Shown: piece after piece, positions 19,320 through 56,829 of the stretch
How the letters are laid out: each line of letters begins with the position of its first letter
How positions within the stretch are numbered: position 1 is the stretch's first letter
Source of the DNA: Ariolimax columbianus
Taxonomy: Eukaryota; Mollusca; Gastropoda; Stylommatophora; Arionidae
Direction of reading: 5' to 3'
Length of the DNA stretch: 64,000 nucleotides
Assembly (NCBI GenBank): GCA_036924085.1
Contig: JAVGWX010000013.1
Coordinates: 59,674,390 to 59,738,389 of the forward strand
Notes under the pieces: generated by a model
Databases searched by the model: none
What the model was told of the DNA's origin: nothing
The model's input: only the letters and a program-made list of their open reading frames with translations
Translations under genes and position numbers: made by a program

Positions 19320-19655
19320 AGCTATTTGAACTCCCGTACTTGCTTGACACCAATATCACTGATGTGGAAACTTCTTTGCCATTGTTCACGTGAAATCAAC
19401 ATAGTCTCTATCTTATCTGTATAGATCTTCGTGTCATATTCGTTACAAGCGAGATGGAGAAAGTTCAGGTGGTGCTGTAGGTCTTCTCTATTTTGGTAAA
19501 AGATGACCTGATCATCAGCAAACAAACTCTTCATGAGGGTTAGCCAACTGTGTTGTTGTTGTTGAATGCCCCCAATGAGTAAGTTAACTCTTTTTTGCAC
19601 TCTGAAAAAGTCTTTAAGTGGCGGGTTGTAGTAACTTTCCACACATCCCGAGCAT
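19320..19655 (-). mobile_element. LINE reverse transcriptase fragment
   Basis: The - strand frame reads GIQQQQHSWLTLMKSLFADD, QVIFYQNREDLQHHLNFLHL, then IYTDKIETMLISREQ: RT catalytic FADD box and the following strand. It probably belongs with the adjacent 18720-19180 fragment. Confidence 0.75.
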
Positions 19656-19658
19656 ATG

Positions 19659-19890
19659 AGGAAGTCGTGGGCTAGTGGTTAAGTGACACGGCTCACAATC
19701 CGACGATGCTGGGTTCGTTCCCCATCACATCACCGGCCATTACCCCAGGGAAGCAAACCTTTAGAAAATGCAGGAAGAGGCAGACCGTTGCATAAAATGC
19801 ACGCCGAAGTCGGATGCACTGGGTCGACAGGCGCAAAATATAAACTATAGTGCAACGCACACCGTCTTGGGAATACAGAAATAAGGCGAT
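19659..19890 (+). mobile_element. SINE-1
   Basis: Head gtgggctagtggttaagtga and B box gggttcgttcccc; body and a long A run at 19883-19897. Confidence 0.88.
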
Positions 19891-20221
19891 CAAAAAAAAA
19901 AAAAAAACAAACAAGCATGCGGATCAAATTGGACCGGGGTCATCCAAGCTGTTGTACTATACTTTGCTTCATCTGCATGATGCCACGGTCAAAATTATCA
20001 AGATGGCCGTGATGATGCTCACTACTAGAGGAATGTAATTATTTTGATGGCAAATAAAAAAATTGTTTGACAACTCTTCAAAACTATAATCTGGCAACTC
20101 CGGCTGTCACCGGCTCAAACTTGACCTTGACCTATTCTGAGCTTGTCCTTTCGAGATCAGAAGAGCTTGTTTTTTTCGTCTCTCTAATCAGCGAGGACAC
20201 GACGAGATTACTTCTGTAAAC

Positions 20222-45845
<25,624 letters not shown>

Positions 45846-46267
45846 CTTACCACCAGACCAATGAGGGGCCTCGGCCAGCCTCATAAATTATAGCAGATCA
45901 TCAGGGCTTACATTTTATTGGGAATTTTGATTTGGTCGTTATTGTTTCATGTCGGTGGTCGGCAAATGGTTATTGATGGCAAGGTTATAGATTCATTTAT
46001 TTATATATATATATATATATGCCATCTCGGTGTGGCTTTAGGGCACTTTTACCTGTCCAATTCTAATGGTTGCTCATATTTTATTTATTCTCACAGCTGT
46101 GAGAAATTGTGTTGCAGTTTTAAATCTTACAATTGTCTTAGATTTGATTTTACATACTCACAAATTTTGGCCTTTCCCCCATTTTCTACAAATCGGAATA
46201 TCTGCACACACAACAGAAAATACTAAATGAAATTCAAGGCCACTTGGAACAACCAATGAAATTAAAC

Positions 46268-46585
46268 TCTCAATTAGAGTCTGGGTCTTTGTATACGACA
46301 AGAATAGCACCACTGCCTCACAGAGAGCATGTCGTAAGAGACGACTGTGTGACATGGCATAACCGGTCATGGTTAGGTGGTTTGTTTAAGAGCAGCATAG
46401 ATAGCCCCAACAGGTTTTCTTTAGTCTATTAAGATGGACACGCACGTCAGTTAGTCACCCTCCGCGGAACTTCGTCTTGTCCCAAACGTAGTGGAGTAAT
46501 AATGTGCTGGAGCCTAGCCCATTTTAGCCCGGCTACATCCAGAGCGGGGACCTGCCCTTCGAGAAGTACAGGTAGCCTAAGATAA
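46268..46585 (+). mobile_element. C-tail family (LINE 3' end)
   Basis: gtctttgtatacgacaagaa, cagagagcatgtcgtaagag, gcccggctacatccagag, gtacaggtagcctaag. Possibly within the MDH1 3' UTR or just beyond. Confidence 0.7.
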
Positions 46586-46699
46586 CATTTTTAACTTCTG
46601 AGAGCAGTTCACCATCTGCAGATTCATTAAATTGCTCAATAATGATTAGATGCAGCTTTGAGTTTAAAAGCAACGCCACACTGTTGTAATAAATCTCTT

Positions 46700-47395
46700 G
46701 TCATCTGACCTGCCACAAAACCTAGGTGCCGACTACTGTTGTTTAATGTATTTTGTGTGTGGGTGTTTACTAGGTGTAGGATGCAATTTTACTTTTTATT
46801 CAGAGTTACTGTAGATTCACAGATTTTTACCATTTTTATATAAGCATTGGTTTACATCTTTATTAAGTATTGAAAGAGAAAAAAAATTGTCAGTTGAGCT
46901 GTTGCCCCTTTGTTGAGAACACGAACGAATGCATACGTGATCTGTAATGTGAGCTGTTCTTACAACGTGGCTGTTTTCTGCAAACGTTTTTTTGTTGTTA
47001 TAATTTTTCGGCAGGTAGGGGGTTGTCAAATATGAAGCGATCTTACCAAGAAAAACCCCTGCGTCTGCCAAACTGGACACGGTGGAATTCGTACCTGGTG
47101 CTTTGGGATTTTGAAACCAAGCCTGGGCCACACTTCCTGCTAAAATCATACCAGCACAGAATTATTTGGTTTAGAATGTCCCAGACCAACATAAGAAGCA
47201 CCTTGTGGTGGATTATATTTTTAAAAAAAAAATACCATTTCACATTGGGCTGAGTGGCAGGAGAGTTTGTTTATTGTTTGGGTTCAGCGGCCCCCATTGT
47301 AAATGACAGTGGTTTGTTTCTTCTTGGTGTTCCAGGACAGTGGCTAATTGTGACATTCAAGCAAATCTTGGCATCTTATGTCTTTAGCTAATTGT
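46700..47395. other. intergenic, unrecognised
   Basis: Short open frames on both strands around 47030-47240 include tgaaaccaagcctgggccac; no motif or splice pattern was accepted. No repeat family is shared with the rest of the window. Confidence 0.3.
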
Positions 47396-47725
47396 AGCCT
47401 AGGAAGGACTTGCTAATAGAGGTTTGCTGTGGTCGAACAGAAATGGCTTGTGTTCGAGTCCCACTGGTTTCAAGCGACCCCCTGGTCTCAAAGGAAGTTG
47501 GACCAAAGTGCCTGAATTACCTCCAGTCGTCTTGACACTGGCCCAAGGTAGTTCGAGCCAGAGAGAGAGATTGTTGTTGACCAGCTTCCTCACTATAATC
47601 CAAATACAGAGCAAGTAAACATCAAGACAAAACCGCCCAATGTTGTGGCCATCGTGGTTTGCGTTCGGCAACTAATAGACAAAACCATCCGATGTTGTGG
47701 CCATCATGCCTTGCGATGGGCACTA
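47395..47725 (+). mobile_element. SINE-3 with duplicated tail
   Basis: B box tgttcgagtcccactgg, body (ggagtaatt-like gaattacctccagtcgtc), ataatccaaatacagagc. The tail block (agacaaaaccgcccaatgtt, gtggccatc) is present twice. Confidence 0.65.
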
Positions 47726-47729
47726 ACTA

Positions 47730-49900
47730 ATAGACAAATGAAAGTACAAACTAGGGAAGGTTATGGGATGCACCTTCTAAGATCCGACCAGATGGATTTG
47801 AAGAATAAACTGGATGACATCACACACTGATAATTCCAGTAGGTCTCTACTCCTTGGCATGCACAGAAGTGTAGATGATCTACGATGCTCCCACAAAAGT
47901 ACTCAAAAATAATGTCATTACCTAGTCATTTTTTTTTTAAAAATGGAGAAATCCTACAAAATGTTGTTCGTATTGCCTGTTTGACTAACAATAACATTGA
48001 TCATATAGAGTTTTGTTGTTGTGAGCCTAGATAACAAGCGTATGATGCCAGTTTAAACTCAATTTGTTCTGTTGCCTTGAAGTACCATGTCCGTCTCATT
48101 GGTGGACGATTAAAGTTTGACCAAGGCCTCAGACCATGTCCGTCTCATTGGTGGATGTTTAAAGTTGTAGTGCCATCAGGATGTCATTTTCACAAGCAAG
48201 AGGCTGATCCAGGGTGTATCTAAGACTCGCAAAGTTACTTAACGACTGCACAATCCTCCTGCGTGGCAAGAACAGTATGATGAAAGGACAACGGAAATGG
48301 TACTTATAGAGCATGCTGGGTTAGATTATTCATTGTATGCGGATTATCACAGAAATTAGAACTGTAACCTACCAAGCATGGTAAAAGTAACTAAAGGGGA
48401 TTTCTGCAAGAGTCCTCAGTATTATCTTGATACAGGTTTCTTGCAATAAACCTACCATATGCTGCAAATGGGAGATGAGGTAGTTTATACCTTGAAATAA
48501 TGCAGCAGAAGTAGTAAATATTGTTAGTGATTATGATTAAACTGTTAAATGGCCTTTGACATTGAAAGCACTGAAGTCAGAATAAATACAAGCACATTTT
48601 TTGAACACAAATGGATTTGTTAATTGAGTAGCTTTGTCTAGGACAAAAGCACACGCGTCTTCCTGCTGTTGATGTGAGCAGCTGGTTTCATAGAGAGTTA
48701 CGGCCACAAGGAGTCAGTCAAGCACTTACTGCCTGGGGCTAGCCAGACTCCTTGTGGCTGTGACAGAATCTGCAATTTGGTTAATGAAGTAACTCTTTTC
48801 TATTCACTGGTTTTTTGAGAGGCGTGGCCCATTTTCGGCTTGAAGAATACTCTGGTCTCTTAGTTTCAATTTCTTGACTGCAATCTAGTTTTGCATGGTA
48901 CCTTAAATATAGTCTTATAGTTGTTTCTCGTGATCTGCCCACAGGTCTGGTTTGATACTACTAGGTAGTGGCTGTTGCTCCACTGCCTGGGACTCCAACA
49001 TGGCCAGGATCACCACTTCTGCTCCATAAAAGGGGCCAGTTACTTTGTAGACATTGTTTTCAAAGGCTTGATTTTGAGAATTCAGAGCCTTTTCTATTAC
49101 TATTATTTTTGCTTCATAGTTGGAACAGGTCTTTCCCCTTTACTTAGTCGCTCCTCTTCTACCGTGATGTGTCTCGCCAAGGACCGAATATGCTGGAAAG
49201 GTCTTGTTGGTGCAGGTTAAACTACTACGCCATATCCAGTGTTGGTGTTAGCGACAGGTACAATATATTGTGTGTGTGTATTCTCCATACCGTACAGATC
49301 TGAGCATCTTTACAGATATTCAGAGTCCTGTTTGCACAAGCAGATTACATGCTTGACCATTGACACTGTTTTCTCTTACAAAGGACACAGTTGTATCTTT
49401 GTACAGCTCTTGGTGACATATGTCTCACTTTTCCTGTGAGCATGCATCTGTCCCAAACCTTATTTTGTTGTAAAGATGACCCTCAGTCTGAAGATGATGA
49501 CTTTTCCTTCTCCAGTTAAATCATAGTAGTACACATACAGACATTCTCACTGAGATCTTAAGAATTCACATGAGCAGATATTTTGCCCACACACGTTCTC
49601 AGAACACTTTTTATACGAGCGGATATTTGAATTCACACAAACATTCTCAGTTTGAGGAGACCCCTGCACGATGCTACTTTTCTTGCAGCAGATGTGTCAA
49701 CTTTGTAGAAGGTCCATGACGCCACCAACTATTGTGATGTGGAAATATTGGCACGTATCATCATCCAGGTTAGGGAAAAATTATTTTTTTCCCTTCACAC
49801 GTCACCACACAAAACAAAATGGAAATTTCTAGAGTTGTATGGTAAATTCTATCGTACAAGATTTCTACGAAGACATCCCATGTGACAGTAAATTGGACCA
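47730..49900. other. intergenic, no gene recognised
   Basis: Contains a ~45-bp direct duplication (ccatgtccgtctcattggtg at about 48088 and 48135), a hairpin at 48703-48758, and a 49450-49540 stretch resembling the decayed RNase H LINE 3' block of 32.6 kb (aagatgaccctcagtctgaa). Confidence 0.4.
48703..48758. repeat. perfect 13-bp inverted repeat (hairpin)
   Basis: gccacaaggagtc at 48703-48715 and gactccttgtggc at 48746-48758, 30-bp loop. It is not flanked by an obvious duplication. Confidence 0.85.
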
Positions 49901-49904
49901 TTTT

Positions 49905-50005
49905 ACAGTTCAGTTAGGTGGAAAACAGGTTGCTCTGACATCTAGTTAGGTGGATGAAAACAGGTTGCTCTGACATCTAGTTAGGTGGATGAAAACAGGT
50001 CCCAT
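49905..50005. repeat. ~35-bp tandem repeat, three units
   Basis: ttaggtggatgaaaacaggt, tgctctgacatctag repeated. Confidence 0.85.
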
Positions 50006-50009
50006 ATCC

Positions 50010-50955
50010 ATCTGACAGGATAATTGCCAGTATCATCTGCAAGGCTTCAGATGGTTTTCCTTCTCCTAGATAAGCTGCCCAAAACTACTGGTTTTAAGGT
50101 GTTAGTGGCTCTAGATCCTCCCTCTTCTCCTGTTAAGTCAAAAAGGAGATGGACTTTGTTGTCAGGGACTGAGACGCACGTCATGGGGGCATTTAGTTGG
50201 AGTTGAATTCCTTAACCCATGGAATTGATAACAGTCGATTTGTCAGAGAGCTATCGTAGTTGATGTTAAGTAAAGTCATTCAGAAATTTAGGGGCACAAA
50301 GAAACTGATGGAAGTGGAGGACTGCGAGATGGATAACAACTTGCTCTAATCAACCAGGTAGAAGATCCACCACCTTTTATTCAGGGGAGGGAATATCTAC
50401 TCTGGATTTAGCCTTTAAAACATATCTGACATATAAAAATACCTAGAACAATTTGGAGGAAAAACACACAAACCAATTATACACCATCAAATATTTAGGG
50501 AAAACCCACAAGCAAGACTCTTTCAAATATCATCACCTGTTATGGAAATAAAAGTAGGCCCTGTAATATGACGTTACTAACAGCCCCACATGCAGCAGAC
50601 TTTTGTCAACAATTATCTACGCTGTGTCAGAGGTAATGACAGCAGGCAGGGATGGGAGGAAAGAAGTTATACTGGATTGGAAACAAACAAATTACTGTAC
50701 CATCAAATATTTATATGCATATAAATAACCAGGACAGGTAAACAATAGGAATGGCAGATTACAAAAGTGTTCATGAACCTGCTGCAATGTTATTAGTGTG
50801 TTCATGAACCTGCTGCAATGTTATTAGTAACTCTTTGAAAGCCATCAAAAGTGGTCATGGCATGGCGCCACTAGTTGACCTCATTAGAGGGAGCCTGCAA
50901 CCACAGCATTGATATGCTATTAGTGGTGACTAAACAACCAAAAATATGTAAAATA
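50010..50955. other. intergenic, unrecognised
   Basis: No gene is supported. A ~30-bp duplication (gtgttcatgaacctgctgca atgttatta) lies at 50768-50826. Confidence 0.35.
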
Positions 50956-50959
50956 GCTT

Positions 50960-51155
50960 AGCAGCACATCAGCTGCCAAACCTTTTCTCCACCACAGTGA
51001 TCCTTGATAACAGAGCAGGAAGGCTAAACCCAGCACTAAAAAAACCCACTGAAGATGGATTGAGCAGTGCAATTATTCGCATTGAAGCTGTAAAAGCATC
51101 CCATTCTATTCTGCAACTTAAAACCCCTTCAGGGCTTGGTGACGGAAGAATGAAG
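50960..51155 (+). repeat. old Rep355 copy
   Basis: Diverged: ctgccaaaccttttctccac, cacagtgatccttgataaca, attgaagctgtaaaagcatc, ccccttcagggcttggtgac. Confidence 0.55.
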
Positions 51156-51284
51156 CCAGCCAAGCCAAAAGGATGTCATATTCTTTCAGCAAAGCGGCAG
51201 ACATCAATTAGTTCACACTGTAGTCTGGTGGAAACTTTCAGGCTGTACTGTCTGAGCAACCAACGCAAGATTGTCATGCAGTAG

Positions 51285-51625
51285 ATGCCCTATCATTTTA
51301 GAATATCGGGAAATGAGAATGCAGATGGACTGGCAAAGGAGGATGTGGTAGTCGAGCAAGCAGATGTGCCAGACATATATTAACAGAAGAAAATGAGGTA
51401 CAAATCAATCAGAGCTTGTGTTAATCCTCAGACTAGGACACAACCGACTCGGCAACTACATGTACCGGTTACACACAACGGACAGACATCTTTGACTGCA
51501 GAACTGCCCTGAATATGATACACTGAGAAACCCACAATGAAATGAGAAACTTTATGGACAGAAGTGTGAAACAAGAGACAACATTGCAGATTTTCAATGA
51601 ATGAAACAAGCCAGATTGTACAATT
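51285..51625 (+). mobile_element. RNase H LINE fragment, decayed
   Basis: Reads YHFRISGNENADGLAKEDVV (RNase H end), then in a shifted frame LRLGHNRLGNYMYR and LQNCPEYDTLR: same architecture as the LINE at 26467. Confidence 0.75.
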
Positions 51626-51649
51626 ACAGTTCATTTCCATGGCACCTCG

Positions 51650-52300
51650 CTTTGAGAGTTAAGCTACCATTAAACATGGCATGGGGATTGTATTATACAA
51701 ATGGGACATGATACAGAGATAATCATAGCTTACTTGCTGGCATGCCTCAGAAAATTGTCTTAGACTTTGATATACATAGTAGCATATTCATTATTGTCCC
51801 CCTATTAACACTTCAACCCTTGAAAATTTGTTACGGATAAATTTGGGAGGTCTAATTAACTATAACAAACTCCATTTGAGGATGAATGCTGAAGAAAAAT
51901 AATTGGAAAATGATGAAATCAACAATTGTTTGTTTCATCATTTTCAACAACAGGACTTTGTGGTTGACCTAGCCACAAATTGTAGACAAAAGTTGCATGC
52001 GAACAAAGAGGAATCATGGTACGCAAATATCGCACAACATGAAGAAGAAACCTGACCGCACATCCCTGTATCAATCCATTATCAGAGTCGCAGCATTGGA
52101 AATCAGCATCTCCTACATTTTCTGAAACGGCAGCCATACCGTTACATCACCACTTATGTTAGTAATTTCAGACGACAGAGGCACTAAATTAAAATCAACA
52201 AAATAATCTTGAAAATTGTCAACATCCTGTCCTCCATTCACCTCTTCACCATTAAGATGTTCACTTTCATTACTTGAATGTCATTTCTAACTCCTCACAT
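51650..52300. other. intergenic, unrecognised
   Basis: AT-rich with no recognised gene or repeat. A 72-codon frame on the - strand (51919-52137) has no motif. Confidence 0.3.
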
Positions 52301-52304
52301 CTCG

Positions 52305-52640
52305 GCTGATATCATTAATTCTTCTGCACTCAATTCTAGTATGAGATACAACTGTCCTGGAAAATGAGTTTTTCCTCATCTGCCTCTATAACTCGCGGCT
52401 GACGATATAATTAATTCTTCTGCATTCAATTCTAGTATGAGATACAACTGTCCTGGAAAATGAGTTTTTCCTCATCTACCTCTATAACTCGCGGCTGACG
52501 ATATAATTAATTCTTCTGCATTCAATTCTAGTATGAGATACAACTGTCCTGGAAAATGAGTTTTTCCTCATCTGCCTCTATAACTCGCGGCTGACGATAT
52601 AATTAATTCTTCTGCACTCAATTTTAGTATCAAATACAAC
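52305..52640. repeat. 96-bp tandem repeat, about 3.5 units
   Basis: ttcttctgcattcaattcta, gtatgagatacaactgtcct, ggaaaatgagtttttcctca, tctgcctctataactcgcgg, ctgacgatataattaa. Units are over 95% alike by eye. Confidence 0.92.
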
Positions 52641-52649
52641 TATGGTCCG

Positions 52650-52980
52650 CAGGAGTATCTTTGTGTATGACAAGGACAAGAATAGCACCACTGCCTCACA
52701 GAGAGCATGTCATAAGAGACGACCAACTGTGTGACATGGCATAACAGCAGCCATGGTTGTTAAGAGCAGCAAATAGTCTTTAAGATGGGCTCACACAACG
52801 GCTAACCACCCTCCATGACAGTTGTCCAAACACAAAACATTAATAAGCTGCTCAAGCCTAGCCCGCTAAGCAGAAAATACTCCTCTTGATTTCATCCATC
52901 TCGCGTCTGAGTTGGGACCTGCACAGAGTCATCTTCAGACGTTCAGATCCACTAAGACTAACATACAGCTGTCCTGAAAG
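52650..52980 (+). mobile_element. C-tail family (LINE 3' end)
   Basis: atctttgtgtatgacaagga, cacagagagcatgtcataag, gcacagagtcatcttcagac. It abuts the 96-bp array. Confidence 0.7.
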
Positions 52981-53019
52981 AGAAAGGACACGATGGTAAT
53001 TAACTGTATACCCAAACGG

Positions 53020-53565
53020 CTATGTCTGAAGCAAACATGTGTAGTTAGTGTCCACCAAAGGCAACACTAATATCTCACTCAGGTGCTTGGTTTGTATCTC
53101 TGAAATTGCTATAGAATGTTTTCTGGGATTGCATTGCTTCGGTGAAAGTTTACAGATGATTTCTTGATCAAGCAGGGGGGAACTATCTCGATGAGAACCT
53201 CTTCCTTCCCCATCTGATACCAACAAGACATTGTCCATAAAAATTAAATCTTCAAAGCTGGAATTATTCACACTTATATCACTCAAAGGCAATAATTTTG
53301 GAATATGTATGTCTGTTGCTCTTTCATCAGGAAATTTGTGTGCATCAACGTCATCTATATTTTTTATAATTAGCGTTTTGTTTTGTTCGTTATCACAGTA
53401 ATTGCTACTCTTCCACCCTAACAATGTACTTGTTCTGCCGCTGTCAATTTTTCTTAAGACAACTCTGCAGTCAAAATGCTGCATGCCCCTTTCCTCAATG
53501 TTCACATACTTTTTATTCTGCACAAATGCTGTATTCCCATTGGTTGCAGCTACTTCCTTCGAGAG
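53020..53565 (-). CDS. putative terminal exon of an unrecognised gene
   Basis: On the - strand a strong acceptor (long T tract, then ttctttcag) ends at 53566. It opens directly into 181 codons without a stop: LSKEVAATNGNTAFVQNKKY..., ending DTNYTCLLQT then TAG. Composition is protein-like: Lys, Asp, Glu and Ser rich, no low complexity, no LINE motif. There is no recognised domain and I cannot name the product. A possible donor (CTGA/gtgaga, near 53084-53078) could end the exon earlier. No upstream exon was identified; 53570-54140 and beyond show only repeats. The alternative is a chance open frame or an unknown element's ORF. Confidence 0.45.
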   Translation of the reverse strand, partial: LSKEVAATNGNTAFVQNKKYVNIEERGMQHFDCRVVLRKIDSGRTSTLLGWKSSNYCDNEQNKTLIIKNIDDVDAHKFPDERATDIHIPKLLPLSDISVNNSSFEDLIFMDNVLLVSDGEGRGSHRDSSPLLDQEIICKLSPKQCNPRKHSIAISEIQTKHLSEILVLPLVDTNYTCLLQT

Positions 53566-53884
53566 CTGAAAGAAAAAAACAAAACAAAATTCAAGCCCCC
53601 GAAAATATGTTTAATGTAACCACAAATTATTGATTGAAACAATTTGAAAGTTAGAAAAAATCTGACAGAAATTTATTGTAGATTATCAACAAGACTGGAA
53701 CAATAACATATAATCCACTACCAGCAGTTATAATAATAAGAGCGGTAATAACAATAATAAGAGAATGTTGAACAGTTTTCACATACCCCCTAAGCGCTGG
53801 CTGCAAGTCAAAATAATGGACAAGGCCGCCACATGAGAACAATTTCAATATCCTAGGGGCAGCACAGTAAAACCTGCATTCATA

Positions 53885-53955
53885 TTTATTATTCTTCTTC
53901 GTACGCTGTAGGACGTCGACTTGAATTTGTTCAAAGAATGCAGAGCTCGGCATTC
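53885..53955 (-). mobile_element. short LINE 3' end
   Basis: ttcttcttcgtacgctgtag, gacgtcgacttgaatttgtt caaagaatgc. The - strand reads AFFEQIQVDVLQ, like AFFEKIMVTV at the end of the RNase H LINE. Confidence 0.6.
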
Positions 53956-54139
53956 ATATTTGATAAAAATCATTTGGTGGAAACGCAGTTTTCTGTAGTC
54001 TATGCAGAACTGTTCTGCAGTTGATTTATTTATACTTAACCTATTTGTTACCACACGCACGCCGCTGAGAGCGGCTTTTTAGATTCTTCATCAATTATGA
54101 TCAGAAACTGGAAAATTTGTATGAATTAAACAATGAATC

Positions 54140-54491
54140 GGGATCAAGATGCTGAGCAGCGCATAAACTGCAGTGGTCAGCGACCCATAGCTGACTGCTA
54201 GCATCAGGGCCCGCGAACCAGAACTGCCAAGACCCTTCTACACCTCCATGTGGTGATCCTGGATAACAGGCTGCAGTAGGGCAGACTGGCTAAGGAGAAG
54301 GGATCGAAGAGAGAATGCTAACCTGGTACTCAAAAAATGGTTGCTGAAGTCGGATGTGCTGGACCGAAAGGTGCAAATATCGCAGACAAGCTGTAAAACT
54401 ACGACACAACGCATTCCGTTCTCTGGACTACATTCTGCTGCTTGAGCCCTTTCGGGGTTTGGCGGTGGGAGATTAAGAACGAACGAAGAAG
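54140..54491 (+). repeat. Rep355, full length (352 bp)
   Basis: Perfect 12-bp duplication aaacaatgaatc at 54128-54139 and 54492-54503. It starts gggatcaagatgctgagcag and ends gattaagaacgaacgaagaa. Confidence 0.94.
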
Positions 54492-54888
54492 AAACAATGA
54501 ATCTGAAAGAAGACCAATCACGCCAAAATCCTATGTAAATTTTTGAAATACCACAGGAACTGACCTTTTCAAGCCATAACGTCTGCTTATTTGTAAAAAT
54601 CGACGCTACTGTAATATTTTGTAGGCTAAAATTTAGTTTTGAAGTTTTATAAAATTGTTCATTATGGCAAAGAGTTCACACAGAGAAATGGAAGTAGCTA
54701 GATAAATGAAAGCAAGTATCAATATTAATATATGTTTATGTTCTTGGATGATTTCTGCTCATGATTGGATACACTATATGGAAATTATTGGGGGAAAAAA
54801 GCCATCAAATGCTTTAGAACACCAGGATTTAGCTGTAAGCAGACATTTTTATATTATTTTTGTAATGAGATTATCTTTGGTAACCCTT

Positions 54889-54978
54889 ATTCTCTACCAG
54901 TGCCTGCTGATGAAAGTGGACAAGTGTCCTACAGGTTGTAGTGCTATGCTTGGCTCCATCTGCGTGAAGCCCACATGA
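54889..54978 (+). other. weak candidate terminal exon, Cys-rich
   Basis: A pyrimidine-rich acceptor (cccttattctctaccag) precedes a short frame reading CLLMKVDKCPTGCSAMLGSI then CVKPT and TGA. AATAAA-like sequence follows near 55137-55146. The cysteine pattern is suggestive of a secreted domain, but no partner exon was found. Another short block, 55226-55372, also has AG and GT borders and an open frame. Both are speculative. Confidence 0.15.
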
Positions 54979-55419
54979 GATTACTTTAGCTAGCCTGTAT
55001 TCTATTTCTTAGGCAATTTCTTAGGGTATCGTGTTTGGGACCACTATTCATCAAAGTGTGATGCCTTTTTGGGTTAGTCTATCTCAGGAAGGGGGTAATG
55101 ATATTCTATATAAAGGTTTAAGGGGTGAATGGAGTAAATAAAATAAATGTTAAGAACCACTGCTGTAACACTTTGTAAGCACAGTAGTTAAGTCCCCAAA
55201 TCACAAATACTATATTTAACATACAGATCATGATCTCTAACACCGTAGCTTCAATGAGTTTCTTCTATTTACTGAGAATATCTCTTCGTGACCACGATCA
55301 CAAAGACAAATATTCATCTGCACTTGGAAAACATATAACAAATAGCAGAAAAATAAGTGAAGTAACAGGTAGTTCCATTATTTCACTTTGTTCTGTTGTT
55401 CCGTATATACGAGGTCTGT

Positions 55420-56825
55420 TAAAAATGTATCGGACCTTCGGCCAAGAGAAATATACTCACCTGAAAGTTCAATACCCTAATTCCCTTCAAAGTACTCTTT
55501 TTGGGACTCCACACACTCCTCCACAGAGGTCCTGTTGGAAGCACTTCAGGAAGGCCTCTTTGAGAATGAGTACAACTCGTCTGTTGCGTTCTGCATGTCT
55601 TGTCATGGCTCAAATTGGGTCCGTTTCGGCCACATTTTTAGCTTTGGTCAAAAAGGAGGAAGCCTGATGAACCAGAAGAATGTTGTGTTTGGCCAAGAAA
55701 GCCTGAATCAGGTTCGAAGAATGGGCAGATGTGTTGTCCTGATAGAGCTACCAAGTCTCCGTTACCCACAGGTTCAGTTGCTGTGCCATACATCATGACC
55801 TCCAGGTAGTGTAACAAGTAAAGATCCCGTTACGCTATGAGGGGCATAAGAAATATGGTGTCAGGCCCATATTATTTTGTAACCAACGGCACTTAGTAGA
55901 TGATGTGGTCAGCATCAAGCCGGCCGCCTTTACTGCCCAGATTTTTTTCTGGTACCGAATTTATGTGACTGGGTCGACCACAAAGGGCCAGTTTGTGATA
56001 AAAAAAAAAGAAAATGAAATCCAGCACCAATTGGGAATTGAACCCTGATCGCCTGACTGGGAAGCCAGTGCACTAACAACAGCCCCCCTCCAGGAAGTGT
56101 ACCCTTTGGTTATATTTTGGCCTTGTGAAGCACAAACTCATGGGAGTAAAAGAAACGGCCAGTATAACTTGCTTTGCTTATTTATTTTTTTTACCACAGG
56201 GATGATTGTGGTCTCCACTGTATTGGCTACACCTTGGTTTCCGGGTCGTACCATGAAGCCACGACACATCTCCAGTGATCAGGAAATAGGGGTTTGTGCA
56301 GTCCAGCGGAGACTTCCAGACAGAGTTGCTTCTGTTCCATCATTAGCAGCTTCAGTTCAAATTTCTGACACTCTGCATTGCCGAATCTTCAGTGGTCAAA
56401 ATGGAGTGTACTGAAACAAATGTTTATTCCCACCTTGTCTGCAAGTTCTCGAATGGTGACATAACGGTTCTGCATGACGAAAGTTTACGTTTGATCAATG
56501 ACCTCGTCATTTTGATCTGAGGGTCTACCGGAACGGAGTCTGCTCTCCGCTGATGTGTGGCCATCCTTGAAGCAATTGTATCCCTCTTTAATCCGTGGTG
56601 TCCATCGTCACCAAAAACCTTGTGAATGGTTTCCACTTGGGTATTGCCAAGCTTGTGGTAAAATTTGAGGCAAGAGCGCTGCTCAATACCGCCATTTTGT
56701 GGAAAATGAAAACCTGATGAGCGTTAACTACACTCACAGATTGACTGCCGGCTGGAGGACACCTCATATGGTTCCTTTGTTTCTGGTAGAAAAATCAAGG
56801 TCTAACACATTTTGAACAGACTTGG
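55420..56825 (-). mobile_element. mariner (M5) with nested SINE-2
   Basis: TA at 55418-55419 and 56826-56827. Ends cgaggtctgttaaaaatgta and, as complement, ccaagtctgttcaaaatgtg. The decayed - strand frames end EEAFLKCFQQDLCGGVCGVP then KRVL, like the M4 C-terminus. Confidence 0.85.
55814..56086 (-). mobile_element. SINE-2 nested in mariner M5
   Basis: Duplication cctccagg(t/a)agtgta at 55799-55813 and 56087-56101. Head complement gggaattgaaccctgatcgc and ctgggaagccagtgcactaa. Confidence 0.92.
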
Positions 56826-56829
56826 TATG

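Noticed and set aside
19980..20005. Possible first exon of EFCAB2 on the - strand (atgcagatgaagcaaa then gtatag)
   Set aside because: Phase would fit (last A plus AA of the 11275 exon gives Lys), but the donor is weak, only five codons are involved and such matches are expected by chance.
53424..53633. C2H2-like pattern (CPFPQC...YSH) on the + strand
   Set aside because: It lies opposite the better-supported - strand exon, lacks the second His at the proper spacing and has no splice or start context.
56097..56414. 105-codon + strand frame as a gene
   Set aside because: Lies within mariner M5, antisense to decayed transposase sequence.
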